A DNA stretch of 39,032 nucleotides from assembly GCA_018061805.1 (NCBI GenBank), contig JAGOTL010000006.1, forward strand, positions 1-39,032, read 5' to 3'. This document shows positions 26,023 to 34,990 of the stretch, piece by piece. The notes under the pieces were generated by a model that saw nothing but the letters and a program-made list of their open reading frames with translations, was not told the origin of the DNA and made no database searches. Position numbers and translations under genes: made by a program. Each line of letters begins with the position of its first letter. The stretch's first letter is position 1. Origin of the DNA: Candidatus Babeliales bacterium. GTDB taxonomy: Bacteria > Babelota > Babeliae > Babelales > Chromulinivoraceae.

Positions 26023-26105
26023 TATTTACAATTTTTGTAAACTAAGCTACACATCATATACTTCCTGATTTTCATACAAAGAGTACAACCAAAAAAGGGT
26101 TTTAT

Positions 26106-27215
26106 ATGAAGATCTATGTATTACTTTGCTTGAACCTTATAAGCGCACAGTCGCTTTTACACGCATCAGAATCTGCACCATCTTCAACGCAATCTTCTGT
26201 GCAAACATCCCAAGACAAATCAATACCATCTACACCTTCTACATCACCACAACAAGAATGCGTAAGACCATCATGTGAAGATTTAAGCGCACTTGATGAA
26301 GACCCATTTTCAATGGTATCATCACAAGACTGCCATCCACATATGTCTTCAAGTGCTATGAGCAACTTAGCGCGTGATAATCGTTATGCAACATTACTAA
26401 TTCAAACACCTGAAAGTCCTAAAAAAGAACCTAGTAGCCCTCGCACGACCATTGCAGCCACTATCAGCTTTGACGCTAACCGATGTACACATCTTGCAGC
26501 TGTCGCACTTAATCCAGACCCTAAAGTGACGACGCGCCAAAGAATAAAAGCTTTACGGCAAACAATTACAGAACTTATAAAAACAAAACAGATCATCGAA
26601 TACACATTAACTCAGACCGGTACCGAATTAGAGAAACTGATCGAACAAACGTTACAACAACAAAACTTTAAGCAAAAAGAAAAATTTATAGAATTTTGCA
26701 AACCACTCTTCTCTCAAGACACGAGATACCAACAACTCCCAAGCATTAATTTAGTACCAGCCGAAACAGAAGAACAACAAAAACAACTCGCTGATCTTTT
26801 TTCAGAAGATGAGCTTGTTCAATATTTTCGCCAAGATAAAGAATCTTTACACCACTACGCAAAACGTTATCAATCTGTCCTTGCATACAACGCAGAAAAA
26901 ACACTCATTGGTGCCATGATTTATTCCCTACGCAAACTGCCACAAGCAATTATTGAATTTATGATTGTTGAACAAAATCATCGTCATCAACATTACGGTA
27001 GCGCAATGCTTGCACATGTGCAGCAGTATATCCATCATCATCATGATAACGTCACCCAACTGAGAATTGCAGCACTTGCAGATAATCAAAACGCTCTTGC
27101 TTGTTATGCAAAAAACGGATTTAAAGAAACAAATCCAATCATCAGATTACAGCGTCAACCTACCCCTGCTCCTGAACTGTTACCTCTTGCAACCGATATT
27201 GTTTCGGCAGTATAA
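26106..27215 (+). CDS. Exported protein with C-terminal GNAT acetyltransferase-like domain, 369 aa
   Basis: AAGGG precedes the ATG. The signal peptide is MKIYVLLCLNLISAQSLLHA. Residues 21-115 are Ser/Pro-rich and likely disordered. A helical part with ITELIKTKQIIEYTLTQTG follows. From about 255 a GNAT-like domain appears: strand pair TLIGAMIYSLRKLPQAIIEF, the acetyl-CoA loop EQNHRHQHYGSAML (family Q/RxxGxG/A, here RHQHYGSA at 293-300), and motif B NQNALACYAKNGF at 327-339. GNATs transfer acyl groups from acyl-CoA. An exported GNAT would need CoA outside the cell, hence possibly a host-acting effector (inference). Its stop abuts nth end to end. Confidence 0.8.
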   Translation: MKIYVLLCLNLISAQSLLHASESAPSSTQSSVQTSQDKSIPSTPSTSPQQECVRPSCEDLSALDEDPFSMVSSQDCHPHMSSSAMSNLARDNRYATLLIQTPESPKKEPSSPRTTIAATISFDANRCTHLAAVALNPDPKVTTRQRIKALRQTITELIKTKQIIEYTLTQTGTELEKLIEQTLQQQNFKQKEKFIEFCKPLFSQDTRYQQLPSINLVPAETEEQQKQLADLFSEDELVQYFRQDKESLHHYAKRYQSVLAYNAEKTLIGAMIYSLRKLPQAIIEFMIVEQNHRHQHYGSAMLAHVQQYIHHHHDNVTQLRIAALADNQNALACYAKNGFKETNPIIRLQRQPTPAPELLPLATDIVSAV

Positions 27216-27851
27216 TTATTGAGATGTAACAATATTTTGTATGCGCACACAATCCGAATTTTTGCAAGGTAACCGTTTGCATATCGACTGACCCCATTTA
27301 ACCATCCAATAGTTCAACGATTTCCAATGTTTTTGGGGAATTATTTTTTGCAAAGCAATCTCGGTTTGCTCTGGCGTTTGAGTGTGCACCAAGCCCCAAT
27401 GATTTGACAATCGATGTACATGCGTATCAACACAAATGGCAGGAACATCAAAAGCTTCGGCAAGTACCAAGTTAGCTGTTTTTAACCCTACGCCACGCAT
27501 CGACATCAATTCTTCTTTCGTGCTCGGCACGGTACCACCAAATCTGTGGATAATGTCATATGAAACATCGTATAAGCGTTGCGCTTTTGTTTTGTAATAG
27601 TTGACTGATGAAATATATGATTCAAGCTCTTGGCGTGAAAGTGCCAAAAGATCTTGAGGGGTTTTAATAACGCGAAATAAATTGATTGAGACAGGCAATG
27701 TGACACTATCCCGATTTTGTAAGCTGAGCAAACAGCTGACCAAAATAAGGTACGGATCTTTGCCAAATAACGAAACAATCTCCCGAGACATAGGTTCAGG
27801 AGATTGTTTTGTTATATCTTTTAATAAAAAGATAAGAGCTTTGATATTCAT
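27216..27851 (-). CDS. nth: Endonuclease III-family DNA glycosylase
   Basis: Nth removes oxidised pyrimidines and cuts abasic sites. The helix-hairpin-helix MRGVGLKTANLVLAEAF carries the catalytic Lys, and VDTHVHRLSNHWGL carries the catalytic Asp. LLSLQNRD matches the family LLSAQxxD. At 211 aa the length is normal. The iron-sulfur loop is altered: instead of C-x6-C-x2-C-x5-C the C-terminus has ICKRLPCKNSDC, three cysteines only, so a 4Fe-4S cluster is unlikely. No Shine-Dalgarno is seen. It lies 15 bases downstream of the small repeat-peptide gene on the same strand. Confidence 0.92.
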   Translation of the reverse strand: MNIKALIFLLKDITKQSPEPMSREIVSLFGKDPYLILVSCLLSLQNRDSVTLPVSINLFRVIKTPQDLLALSRQELESYISSVNYYKTKAQRLYDVSYDIIHRFGGTVPSTKEELMSMRGVGLKTANLVLAEAFDVPAICVDTHVHRLSNHWGLVHTQTPEQTEIALQKIIPQKHWKSLNYWMVKWGQSICKRLPCKNSDCVRIQNIVTSQ

Positions 27852-27866
27852 TCAAAAAAGCTTTAA

Positions 27867-28064
27867 TTAAAAACTTGGAACATCTGGCCCTGGTTTTGTT
27901 GAAACAGAAAAAGAAGGAACATCTGGTCCTGGCTTAGTTGACACAGAAAAAGAAGGAACGTCTGGTCCTGGTTTCTGAGTTGGTTTGCTATAAGCTACCT
28001 GTGCTACCAAAACCATGAAAGCGATACTTGCGAATTTTGTCAAATTCGTTACTCTATTTACCAT
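27867..28064 (-). CDS. Small exported peptide with 13-residue tandem repeats, 65 aa
   Basis: AAGGAT precedes the ATG by 7 bases. A signal peptide (MVNRVTNLTKFASIAFMVLV, ending near AYS) is followed by KPTQ and two and a half perfect copies of KPGPDVPSFSVST, ending at PSF. The DNA copies differ at a few silent or near-silent positions, so the repeat is conserved at protein level. The mature peptide is about 39 residues, Pro/Gly-rich and without cysteines. No family is recognised. It shares a divergent promoter region with the seven-TM regulator and is upstream of nth. Confidence 0.7.
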   Translation of the reverse strand: MVNRVTNLTKFASIAFMVLVAQVAYSKPTQKPGPDVPSFSVSTKPGPDVPSFSVSTKPGPDVPSF

Positions 28065-28143
28065 TATATATCCTTAAAAGACATTGTTTTATGATAATAA
28101 TTACAATGAGTATAATAAGACAAAAAATCAAGGTCAAGAAGCA

Positions 28144-30822
28144 ATGAATTCTTTTTTAGAAAATTTTCAACACTTATACACTGTTTTAAATAGTGTAGCC
28201 TTATTGAATTTTTTACAAATAGTATCGTTTGTCACGTTATTCAAGTTGTTATGGGATATATTCCAAAAAACGGATAACTCAAAAAAAACAATTACATCAC
28301 TATCTGTTTTGATATTATTTATTATTCCTATCATTGCTATTCTCATTGAAAATACTGACTTTATTTTCAAGATTTTTTTACCAAAGACACATCCGTTTTG
28401 CATGTATCTAACATGTTTTGCATGGATGACAAGCTGTTTTAAATTTCACAGTTTTTTACTGTTTCTTGAAAAATCAACAACACGCAATAAGCCTATAGCG
28501 CTCTATCATTATGTACTCTATATTGTCGAAATACTGTTTTGCGGTCTGTTGATTTCTGAAACAACATATCGCTTTTATCATTACAACATTCCGCATCCTA
28601 TACTACAAAAAATATATCCTATCATCATAGTGTCATGGATCATTAGTATTATTCCTTCACTTATCGTCATTTACAAACAACTCAACAACGACAAGATACC
28701 GTACATTTTAAAAAAGCAACTTATTGCGATTTTTGCATTTTGTTTACTACCACACATGATTTCAATCATCTTAGAATTTACGCCATATATTTTATTTAAA
28801 ATTCATCCATCTATTTTATGTATCAATATTAGCTTGATTACCATCACTATTAGTATTTACTATTGCTTCAAGCGCATTATGCAGTTTCGTTTCCTTAACT
28901 TATCGAGTCATGTTCAAACAACACAAATTATCTCCAATGAAGTTTCGTTAAAAAATGCTATTGAGCAAATCAATATCGCAACAACAACGCAAGAAATCGG
29001 ATACATTGTGCAACAGTTTTTCACAGAACATATTCATGTTGCTCAAGCTGACATTGCAATTCATATCAGATCACATCAAAGCGAAGACAATACTCAACAA
29101 AAATTTATCGAACATTTTTTAAATTCAACCAACCAAGATGTTTTACAGGCATTAGAGAATCTATACAAAAGAAAAATACTCATTCGTCACGAAATTGAAT
29201 TTGATGCATTTTACAGCGACCATAGCACCATTGTAACTCTAACCAACTTTATAAAAACGATACAATCTGACATTTTTATACCGATTGTAAATAACAAAAA
29301 AATTATTGCGTATATTACCATTGCGCAACAAGATCCGATCAAGCTGTATAACGAAGATCAGCAAAACAAAATGATCGTTTTTGCTCACTTTTTAACTCCA
29401 GCTATCAAAGTTTTACTCCAACAAAACATGTATGCTTTACTGCAAGACTCAAAAGAGATCAAAGAATCTTTGTACGAAAAAACACAAGAAATTAATCAGT
29501 ATAAAGAAAGCATGAAACAGCTTTTAAAAGATCGTGTCGAATATCATATTGGTATTATTTTTTATAAAAACCGTCACTTTTCTTTTAAAAATCAAGAAGC
29601 ACACACCCTGCTTGGTTTCAACCCTAATCTTGAAATGCACAATCCAAGCACAGCAACGCTAACGCATTTTGCACAACAAATTGAAAAATACCAAACGACA
29701 CAAAGCATGCATATCACCGTCACCAATGGTCATAAACTCATTTTGACAGGTATGCCTAATACTGAAACTCATGCAGGCGTTTTACTCATTATTCGCAAAC
29801 CAGAAGCAACTGATCTGATCAAGATGCATATTGATGCACTCCAAGATCAAAATCAACGTGATTATTTGTTGTACCTTGAAACCACAAAAGCTGGACAAAT
29901 CGTTAATAAGCTTTTACCAAATCAACATGAACTGTTTGTGCAGACCAAAATAAAACTTTTACAATCAATTTTACAACGTAGCACGCTGCTCATTGAAAGC
30001 AATCAATATGACATTGATGCAACCATTGATATCATCAACAATGTCAGCCAAACATCAAGTTTATACATCCTTGATGCACAAACAGATGAACATGTTGGCG
30101 TCAGTTTGTTTGGAATCAATCCGCTCTTTGCGCAACATAGTCAGCCATCGATTTTGGAACGATATGCTCATGGTACGGTCGTGATCAAAAATATCGAACA
30201 CATTGATCATGTTACACAGCAAAAATTAGTACACTTGATCAAATACGGTCTGTTTTCACCACTCAAAAGTGAACAACGCAAAACAAGCAACACGCGTATT
30301 ATTTTTACAACCAGCAACAAGTTAGAAAGCTTGCATACCGACGGCACGATCATTGCCGAACTGTACGAACAAATACAACGATACCATCTCAGACTACCAT
30401 CAATGATCACCATGAGTGATGAAAACCTCATGCTCATTATCGACCACTACATGACACAAGCACTGCAAGAACATGGCACCCAAAAGGTCCAACCACTTAA
30501 TCTCAAAGAAAAAGAAGCAATCATTGCAAAACGTATCCCAGGACTCTTTGAGTTGCGCGCAAAAATTATTACGTTTATGATTTTAAAAGCTCAAGAAAAA
30601 TTAACGGTTCATGAGCACAATGCACAGGCAACTAAAATAATTGACCCTACATGCCCCGAATTACAACTGGCAGCACAGCTGGGCAAACATGCACTCAAAG
30701 ATATCCAACTTATGAAAAATTTGTGGAAAAAATTAGGAAGCCAAACTAAAATTGCAGAATTGCTCGGTGTCAATCGATCTTCTGTTAGCAGAAGATTTAA
30801 AGACTTTCATGTTGCACAATGA
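28144..30822 (+). CDS. Seven-TM regulator with GAF/PAS, degenerate sigma-54-activator AAA and Fis-type HTH
   Basis: The ATG at 28144 is preferred to an upstream TTG. Residues about 10-245 form seven hydrophobic segments. Residues 280-420 look like a GAF domain, about 425-470 a coiled coil and about 475-570 a PAS-like domain. About 610-760 follows the NtrC central domain in order (LFGINPLFAQ, ILERYAHGTVVIKNIEHI, KLVHLIKYGLFSP, NTRIIFTTSN, ELYEQIQRYHLRLPSM). The Walker A position is ESNQYDID instead of GESGTGKE, Walker B DE is KN, and GAFTGA is lost, so ATPase and sigma-54 activity are unlikely. The C-terminal HTH is TKIAELLGVNRSSVSRRFK. It is probably a membrane-tethered DNA-binding sensor. 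xer follows after 35 bases. Confidence 0.8.
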   Translation: MNSFLENFQHLYTVLNSVALLNFLQIVSFVTLFKLLWDIFQKTDNSKKTITSLSVLILFIIPIIAILIENTDFIFKIFLPKTHPFCMYLTCFAWMTSCFKFHSFLLFLEKSTTRNKPIALYHYVLYIVEILFCGLLISETTYRFYHYNIPHPILQKIYPIIIVSWIISIIPSLIVIYKQLNNDKIPYILKKQLIAIFAFCLLPHMISIILEFTPYILFKIHPSILCINISLITITISIYYCFKRIMQFRFLNLSSHVQTTQIISNEVSLKNAIEQINIATTTQEIGYIVQQFFTEHIHVAQADIAIHIRSHQSEDNTQQKFIEHFLNSTNQDVLQALENLYKRKILIRHEIEFDAFYSDHSTIVTLTNFIKTIQSDIFIPIVNNKKIIAYITIAQQDPIKLYNEDQQNKMIVFAHFLTPAIKVLLQQNMYALLQDSKEIKESLYEKTQEINQYKESMKQLLKDRVEYHIGIIFYKNRHFSFKNQEAHTLLGFNPNLEMHNPSTATLTHFAQQIEKYQTTQSMHITVTNGHKLILTGMPNTETHAGVLLIIRKPEATDLIKMHIDALQDQNQRDYLLYLETTKAGQIVNKLLPNQHELFVQTKIKLLQSILQRSTLLIESNQYDIDATIDIINNVSQTSSLYILDAQTDEHVGVSLFGINPLFAQHSQPSILERYAHGTVVIKNIEHIDHVTQQKLVHLIKYGLFSPLKSEQRKTSNTRIIFTTSNKLESLHTDGTIIAELYEQIQRYHLRLPSMITMSDENLMLIIDHYMTQALQEHGTQKVQPLNLKEKEAIIAKRIPGLFELRAKIITFMILKAQEKLTVHEHNAQATKIIDPTCPELQLAAQLGKHALKDIQLMKNLWKKLGSQTKIAELLGVNRSSVSRRFKDFHVAQ

Positions 30823-30857
30823 TCATAGTATCATGTATCAAAACATAAGGAGTTTGT

Positions 30858-31775
30858 ATGATACTTGAAGATGTCTTGATCAAAAAAGAAGATTTTTTAG
30901 TGTACTTAGATGTTGAACGCAACGTAGCTTTAAACACCTATAAATCATATCAATATGATCTGAACCAACTCTGTACGTTTTGGCAAAAACACCAACAAAA
31001 TAATCCTCCTATGTCACTGCAACAGATTTTGGAAAAGTTTTTTGTACATTTGTATCATAAAAAAGTACAAAAAAGTTCTATTGCGCGCAAAATTGCATGC
31101 TTTCAATCCTTTGCAAAATATTTACACAGCTGCAATATCATGATCAATTTAAAACTCACACCACCGCGCTTAGAAAAAAAACTTCCTACATATCTTACCG
31201 TTGAAGAAGTGGCATACATTGTGGATTCTATGCCCGATGAAGCGTTTACATCTAAACGACCGATACGTGACCGTGCTATTATAGAACTGTTGTACGCTAC
31301 CGGTATCCGATGTTCTGAGCTTACCAGTATTGTGCTGACTGATATCAACTTTGATCAAAAAACAATTTTGATAATCGGTAAAGGTAACAAAGAACGCGTT
31401 GTGCTGTTTGGACAAAAAGCAAAAGACGCGGTACTCAAATACCTACAAACAGAACGTTTACAAGATTTGCACAATAAAAATACTCCTGCACTTTTTATTA
31501 CGCAGCAAGCAACAGGTATCTCAAGCCGCTATGTGCAAATAATTTTACAAAGCATCAGTCGAAAATTACCGTTTAAAAAAACGATCACACCTCACAAGCT
31601 CCGTCACTCCTTTGCCACACATTTACTCAATGCTGGCATGAATTTACGCGCATTACAGGAACTATTGGGGCATGCTTCACTTTCAACCACAGAGCGTTAT
31701 ACTCATATTACAGCCAAAGATTTGCATGAGCTGTATCAAACGATAAATCCTATGTCATTTCTTAAAGATGCGTAA
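30858..31775 (+). CDS. XerC/XerD-type tyrosine recombinase
   Basis: This enzyme class resolves chromosome dimers at dif sites. The N-terminal SAM-like DNA-binding domain (LDVERNVALNTYKSYQYDL) is followed by the catalytic set: Arg151 (ATGIRCSEL), Lys175 (IGKGNKER), His246 and Arg249 (HKLRH), His272 (LLGHASL) and nucleophile Tyr281 (TTERYTH). Length (305 aa) is that of XerC/D rather than a phage integrase. AAGGAG precedes the ATG. It lies between the regulator and a PBP in one operon; nothing around it suggests an integrated element. Whether it is XerC or XerD cannot be told. Confidence 0.93.
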   Translation: MILEDVLIKKEDFLVYLDVERNVALNTYKSYQYDLNQLCTFWQKHQQNNPPMSLQQILEKFFVHLYHKKVQKSSIARKIACFQSFAKYLHSCNIMINLKLTPPRLEKKLPTYLTVEEVAYIVDSMPDEAFTSKRPIRDRAIIELLYATGIRCSELTSIVLTDINFDQKTILIIGKGNKERVVLFGQKAKDAVLKYLQTERLQDLHNKNTPALFITQQATGISSRYVQIILQSISRKLPFKKTITPHKLRHSFATHLLNAGMNLRALQELLGHASLSTTERYTHITAKDLHELYQTINPMSFLKDA

Positions 31776-31792
31776 CATTGTAAGGAATATAC

Positions 31793-33523
31793 GTGATTTT
31801 TGCGTACAATATCTACCTTAAAAAAATACAAACCATCTCTTGGTGGATTTTGATCTATTTTTGTATCATCTTTTTCAGACTCGTGCAACTTCAAATCGTT
31901 CAACATGAAAAATTTGCAGAATCGGGTAAAAAAAACTTTTTACGTTTCAAAATTATTCCTGCACAACGTGGTGCAATACTCGATAGCCATGGCATAGCCT
32001 TAGCGACCAATCAACCGGTTACCAAAGTTATGTGGAAAGGTACTGGCAACATTCACCTGAGCGCTGAGCAACAAAACATCATTGACAGAATAAATGAAAT
32101 TTTAGGATACGAAGCTGCTGTACTTGCGCGTATCAAAAAAACTGAAAAATTTTCACTTGAAACAACCATTGCCGAAAATATTACCCAAGAACAACTGTGC
32201 TGCATTGCAGAACAATGTTCTGATACTCAAAATGTGACCTTTACCACATCATTTCATCGGTTTTATCCCTATGGCAACATAGCAAGTCACCTGCTAGGCT
32301 ACTTAGGCGATGTTGCAATTTGCGCTCAAGGGCAAATGGGCCTAGAAAAAATTTGCGAAGACACACTACGTGGTGACCCAGGAATTTTGGTACAATCAAC
32401 CAACTCATTTGGATCACTGCTCACATCTGAAGAGATTAAAACAGGTTCATGTGGTGCTGATATTTTAACAAGCATCGACCTTGAACTACAACAAATGGTT
32501 GAAACGGCGCTCCAAGACCAAATCGAAGGATGCTGTATCCTGCTCGACCCTAAAACCGGATTTATCAAAGCTTTAGTTTCTAAACCCAACTTTGATCCAT
32601 CAATCTTTTCAACAAAAATAGAACCTGAACAGTGGCAAGCACTCCAAGAACAAAAGGTGTTTTTAAATCGAGCCTTTAACGCAAGCTATCCACCAGCTTC
32701 GGTCTTCAAATTGGTAACCATTGCAGCAGCGCTGGAAGAAAAAATCATTTCAACTAACGAACATTTTTTCTGCTGTGGCTACAGCGTATTTAAAGATCGT
32801 CAATATTATTGCAACAAGCATACCGGTCATGGTCGTATTTCAACCGAAGAATGTTTAGCACAATCATGCAATATTCCACTGTTTGAAATTGCCAAAAAAA
32901 TTCATATCGACACACTCGCACAGTATGCTTTTGAGTTCGGACTCGGCAATAAGACCAATATCCCTTTTTCGGAAAAAACAGGCCTGATACCTACCAACAA
33001 ATGGAAACTTATGACCAAAGGTGAACGTTGGTGGACTGGGGAAACGCTGTCAGCATCTATTGGCCAAAGCTTTTTGCTGGTCACGCCGATACAAGTTGCA
33101 TGCATGATTGGTTCTATTTTTACCGGCTATTTAGTCAAGCCACGCATCACACTAACCGACTATTTTGAAAAAAAACCAATCAATATCCACACCAACACAC
33201 GCCACTTTTTACAACTGTGTATGAAATCTGCAAGTAGCAGCGGTTCTGCACGCAGACTTCGCAAAGTGGGTAACTTAACCATCTATGCAAAAACCGGTAC
33301 CGCTCAAACCAAAACACGACGTAACACCGAAGGCGGCCCAATTTTTGAGTACAACACCCGAACAGACAAAGAACATGGATGGTTTGTAAGTTATTTTTAT
33401 ACCGATAACACAGAACCACTTGTGATGGTCATGCTGCTCGAACACGTTGGCCGATCAACCTACACTACAGCTGTAGCACACAAATTTTTTATCCAATACA
33501 ACAAATGGTCACAGCAACAATAA
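31793..33523 (+). CDS. Class B penicillin-binding protein (PBP2/FtsI type)
   Basis: The GTG start at 31793 follows TAAGGAAT. The N-terminus has one membrane helix (ISWWILIYFCIIFFRLV, 15-31), then the class B dimerisation part with PAQRGAILDSHG. The transpeptidase has SVFK (303-306, catalytic Ser303), SCN (358-360) and KTG (500-502). The 576-aa length and AQRGAI..D.G pattern fit PBP2 (MrdA) or FtsI; which one is unclear. It cross-links peptidoglycan in the periplasm. It lies 17 bases after the Xer gene and ends in a terminator overlapping its stop codon. Confidence 0.93.
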   Translation: MIFAYNIYLKKIQTISWWILIYFCIIFFRLVQLQIVQHEKFAESGKKNFLRFKIIPAQRGAILDSHGIALATNQPVTKVMWKGTGNIHLSAEQQNIIDRINEILGYEAAVLARIKKTEKFSLETTIAENITQEQLCCIAEQCSDTQNVTFTTSFHRFYPYGNIASHLLGYLGDVAICAQGQMGLEKICEDTLRGDPGILVQSTNSFGSLLTSEEIKTGSCGADILTSIDLELQQMVETALQDQIEGCCILLDPKTGFIKALVSKPNFDPSIFSTKIEPEQWQALQEQKVFLNRAFNASYPPASVFKLVTIAAALEEKIISTNEHFFCCGYSVFKDRQYYCNKHTGHGRISTEECLAQSCNIPLFEIAKKIHIDTLAQYAFEFGLGNKTNIPFSEKTGLIPTNKWKLMTKGERWWTGETLSASIGQSFLLVTPIQVACMIGSIFTGYLVKPRITLTDYFEKKPINIHTNTRHFLQLCMKSASSSGSARRLRKVGNLTIYAKTGTAQTKTRRNTEGGPIFEYNTRTDKEHGWFVSYFYTDNTEPLVMVMLLEHVGRSTYTTAVAHKFFIQYNKWSQQQ

Positions 33524-33557
33524 AAAAATCCCCACAGTTTAATGCAGGGATTTTTTT
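33523..33557 (+). terminator. Terminator after the PBP gene, likely bidirectional
   Basis: AAAAAATCCC pairs with GGGATTTTTT around a 14-base loop. The A run begins at the PBP stop codon. It sits between convergent genes and its symmetry suits both directions. Confidence 0.8.
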
Positions 33558-33582
33558 ATTGAATAAATTATCTAAAATAAAA

Positions 33583-34905
33583 TTAGATTATTCTTGATGT
33601 TTTTTTAGCAATAGTACCAGTACCTTCACTACCACCACGCACAGATGTTTTATGTTTTTTTAAAGCATTTTGCAAGCTATTAAATACATCTTTCTTATCC
33701 AATGTCTGTAAAATCCGATATTGTTGATACCTTAGATTAGTAGATACTCCTGGACTTGTTAAAACTTTTTCAGCTATTACTTCAAAATCCTCCAAAGTCA
33801 ACATATCTGATATTATTGTAGGCTTATTAAAATATTGTAAATTATGTTGTACCCAATTGTTTATTTTTTTATTTTTTAATTCTTGTGATTTATTTAGTTG
33901 ATGATCAATATATTCAACCTTTAACATTGACAACAGCTTATGAGGATTAAACATTGATAAATCAGCATAATCTTTTTGCCCAAGGTTTTTTTCCACAAAA
34001 TCAAACAACTCTGCTTGCGTCATAAATAACTCAGGATGATTTTCCATCAAATAAACAAGATTTTTTTGTATCCATACATATTCTGGTGATTTTTTATTGT
34101 TATTAATTGATAATGTAGCATTGATAAAATCTACTACCATACCAATATTTATACCATCTAAAGATATGTTCAAATATTGACATTTTTCTATAAGATCTTG
34201 TTGATTAATTTTTGGCCATTTTTTAAATTCTAGCATCATTTTCTGTTTGTGTTTAGATAACCATTGTTCTGTTTTTAACAGAGAAACCTTGTTAAAACTA
34301 TCAACTTCTTTCAAAAGTTCTAATAACTTAGGTACTGACTGCTCTAATTCTTTACGCTGCTGTCGCATTTTCTTATTTTCTTTTCGTGCTTTATGACCTC
34401 TTGCAACTTTTTGAATCTTAGTTGCTGCAATATTTCTTTGCTCCATCATCACATTAACGATAGCTTGTACAGCACCTAAAACATAATCTTGCTGTTGTTG
34501 GTCAAAACCCCTAAATACTTGTTTCGATTTATGAGGTATTACAGGAACTACAAAACCTAACGATGTTGTTTTTTTACTATCAGGATGCATGATAGTGTTA
34601 TATAAATCACCTTGTGATATAACAGTTATGCCTAAGTCTAAAAAATGTTGTGCCAGATCTTGAGCATAAATCTTAACAAACTTATAAGCTTCATCCATAA
34701 GTTTTTGTTGAGCAACTTGATCTTCATTGTCTTCATCTGATTCTATATCTATTTTTTTTCCAACCCATGAGCTTCCAGATCCTGCAAATGGCTCTGTATC
34801 TTCAAAGTCAATCGAACGAGGACCAATCTTATTTGTTCCACAATCTACTTGCGACCACATGCCTGTAAGGCCACATGCCAACAGACAAACTAATTTTTTA
34901 TTCAT
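33583..34905 (-). CDS. Exported protein with canonical IQ (calmodulin-binding-type) motif, 440 aa
   Basis: AAGGAG precedes the ATG. The N-terminus MNKKLVCLLACGLTGMWSQV is a signal peptide. Residues about 75-152 form a domain shared with the next two genes (YAQDLAQHFLDLGIT, then PVIP at 121-124 and LGAVQAI at 143-149). Immediately after is ATKIQKVARGHKARKENK, with Ile164, Gln165, Arg169, Gly170 and Arg174 matching IQxxxRGxxxR. The rest is helical. IQ motifs bind calmodulin or myosin light chains in eukaryotes; in an exported bacterial protein this suggests a host target. The motif is seen; the binding is inference. Confidence 0.8.
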   Translation of the reverse strand: MNKKLVCLLACGLTGMWSQVDCGTNKIGPRSIDFEDTEPFAGSGSSWVGKKIDIESDEDNEDQVAQQKLMDEAYKFVKIYAQDLAQHFLDLGITVISQGDLYNTIMHPDSKKTTSLGFVVPVIPHKSKQVFRGFDQQQQDYVLGAVQAIVNVMMEQRNIAATKIQKVARGHKARKENKKMRQQRKELEQSVPKLLELLKEVDSFNKVSLLKTEQWLSKHKQKMMLEFKKWPKINQQDLIEKCQYLNISLDGINIGMVVDFINATLSINNNKKSPEYVWIQKNLVYLMENHPELFMTQAELFDFVEKNLGQKDYADLSMFNPHKLLSMLKVEYIDHQLNKSQELKNKKINNWVQHNLQYFNKPTIISDMLTLEDFEVIAEKVLTSPGVSTNLRYQQYRILQTLDKKDVFNSLQNALKKHKTSVRGGSEGTGTIAKKTSRII

Positions 34906-34990
34906 ACAAACTCCTTATATTTTTTTACTCTACCCAATATCGTACTTTACACAATGACCTGCTTAACATACTCTCAAAAATCTAAAAAAA

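Noticed and set aside
27867-27990. Short direct repeats as a possible CRISPR array
   Set aside because: The repeats are contiguous 39-base units without spacers and encode a conserved peptide repeat behind a signal peptide.
28084-28143. TTG-initiated extension of the seven-TM regulator
   Set aside because: The extra residues are polar and Asn-rich, and the TTG has no convincing Shine-Dalgarno; the ATG at 28144 is more likely.
30858-31775. Tyrosine recombinase as sign of a prophage or integron
   Set aside because: Size and motifs fit XerC/D, it sits in an operon with a PBP gene, and there are no attachment sites, phage genes or gene cassettes around it.
33583-34905. Lipoprotein cleavage site at LLAC near residue 11 of the IQ protein
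   Set aside because: The cysteine comes too early after the charged start for a normal lipobox, so an ordinary signal peptide is preferred.
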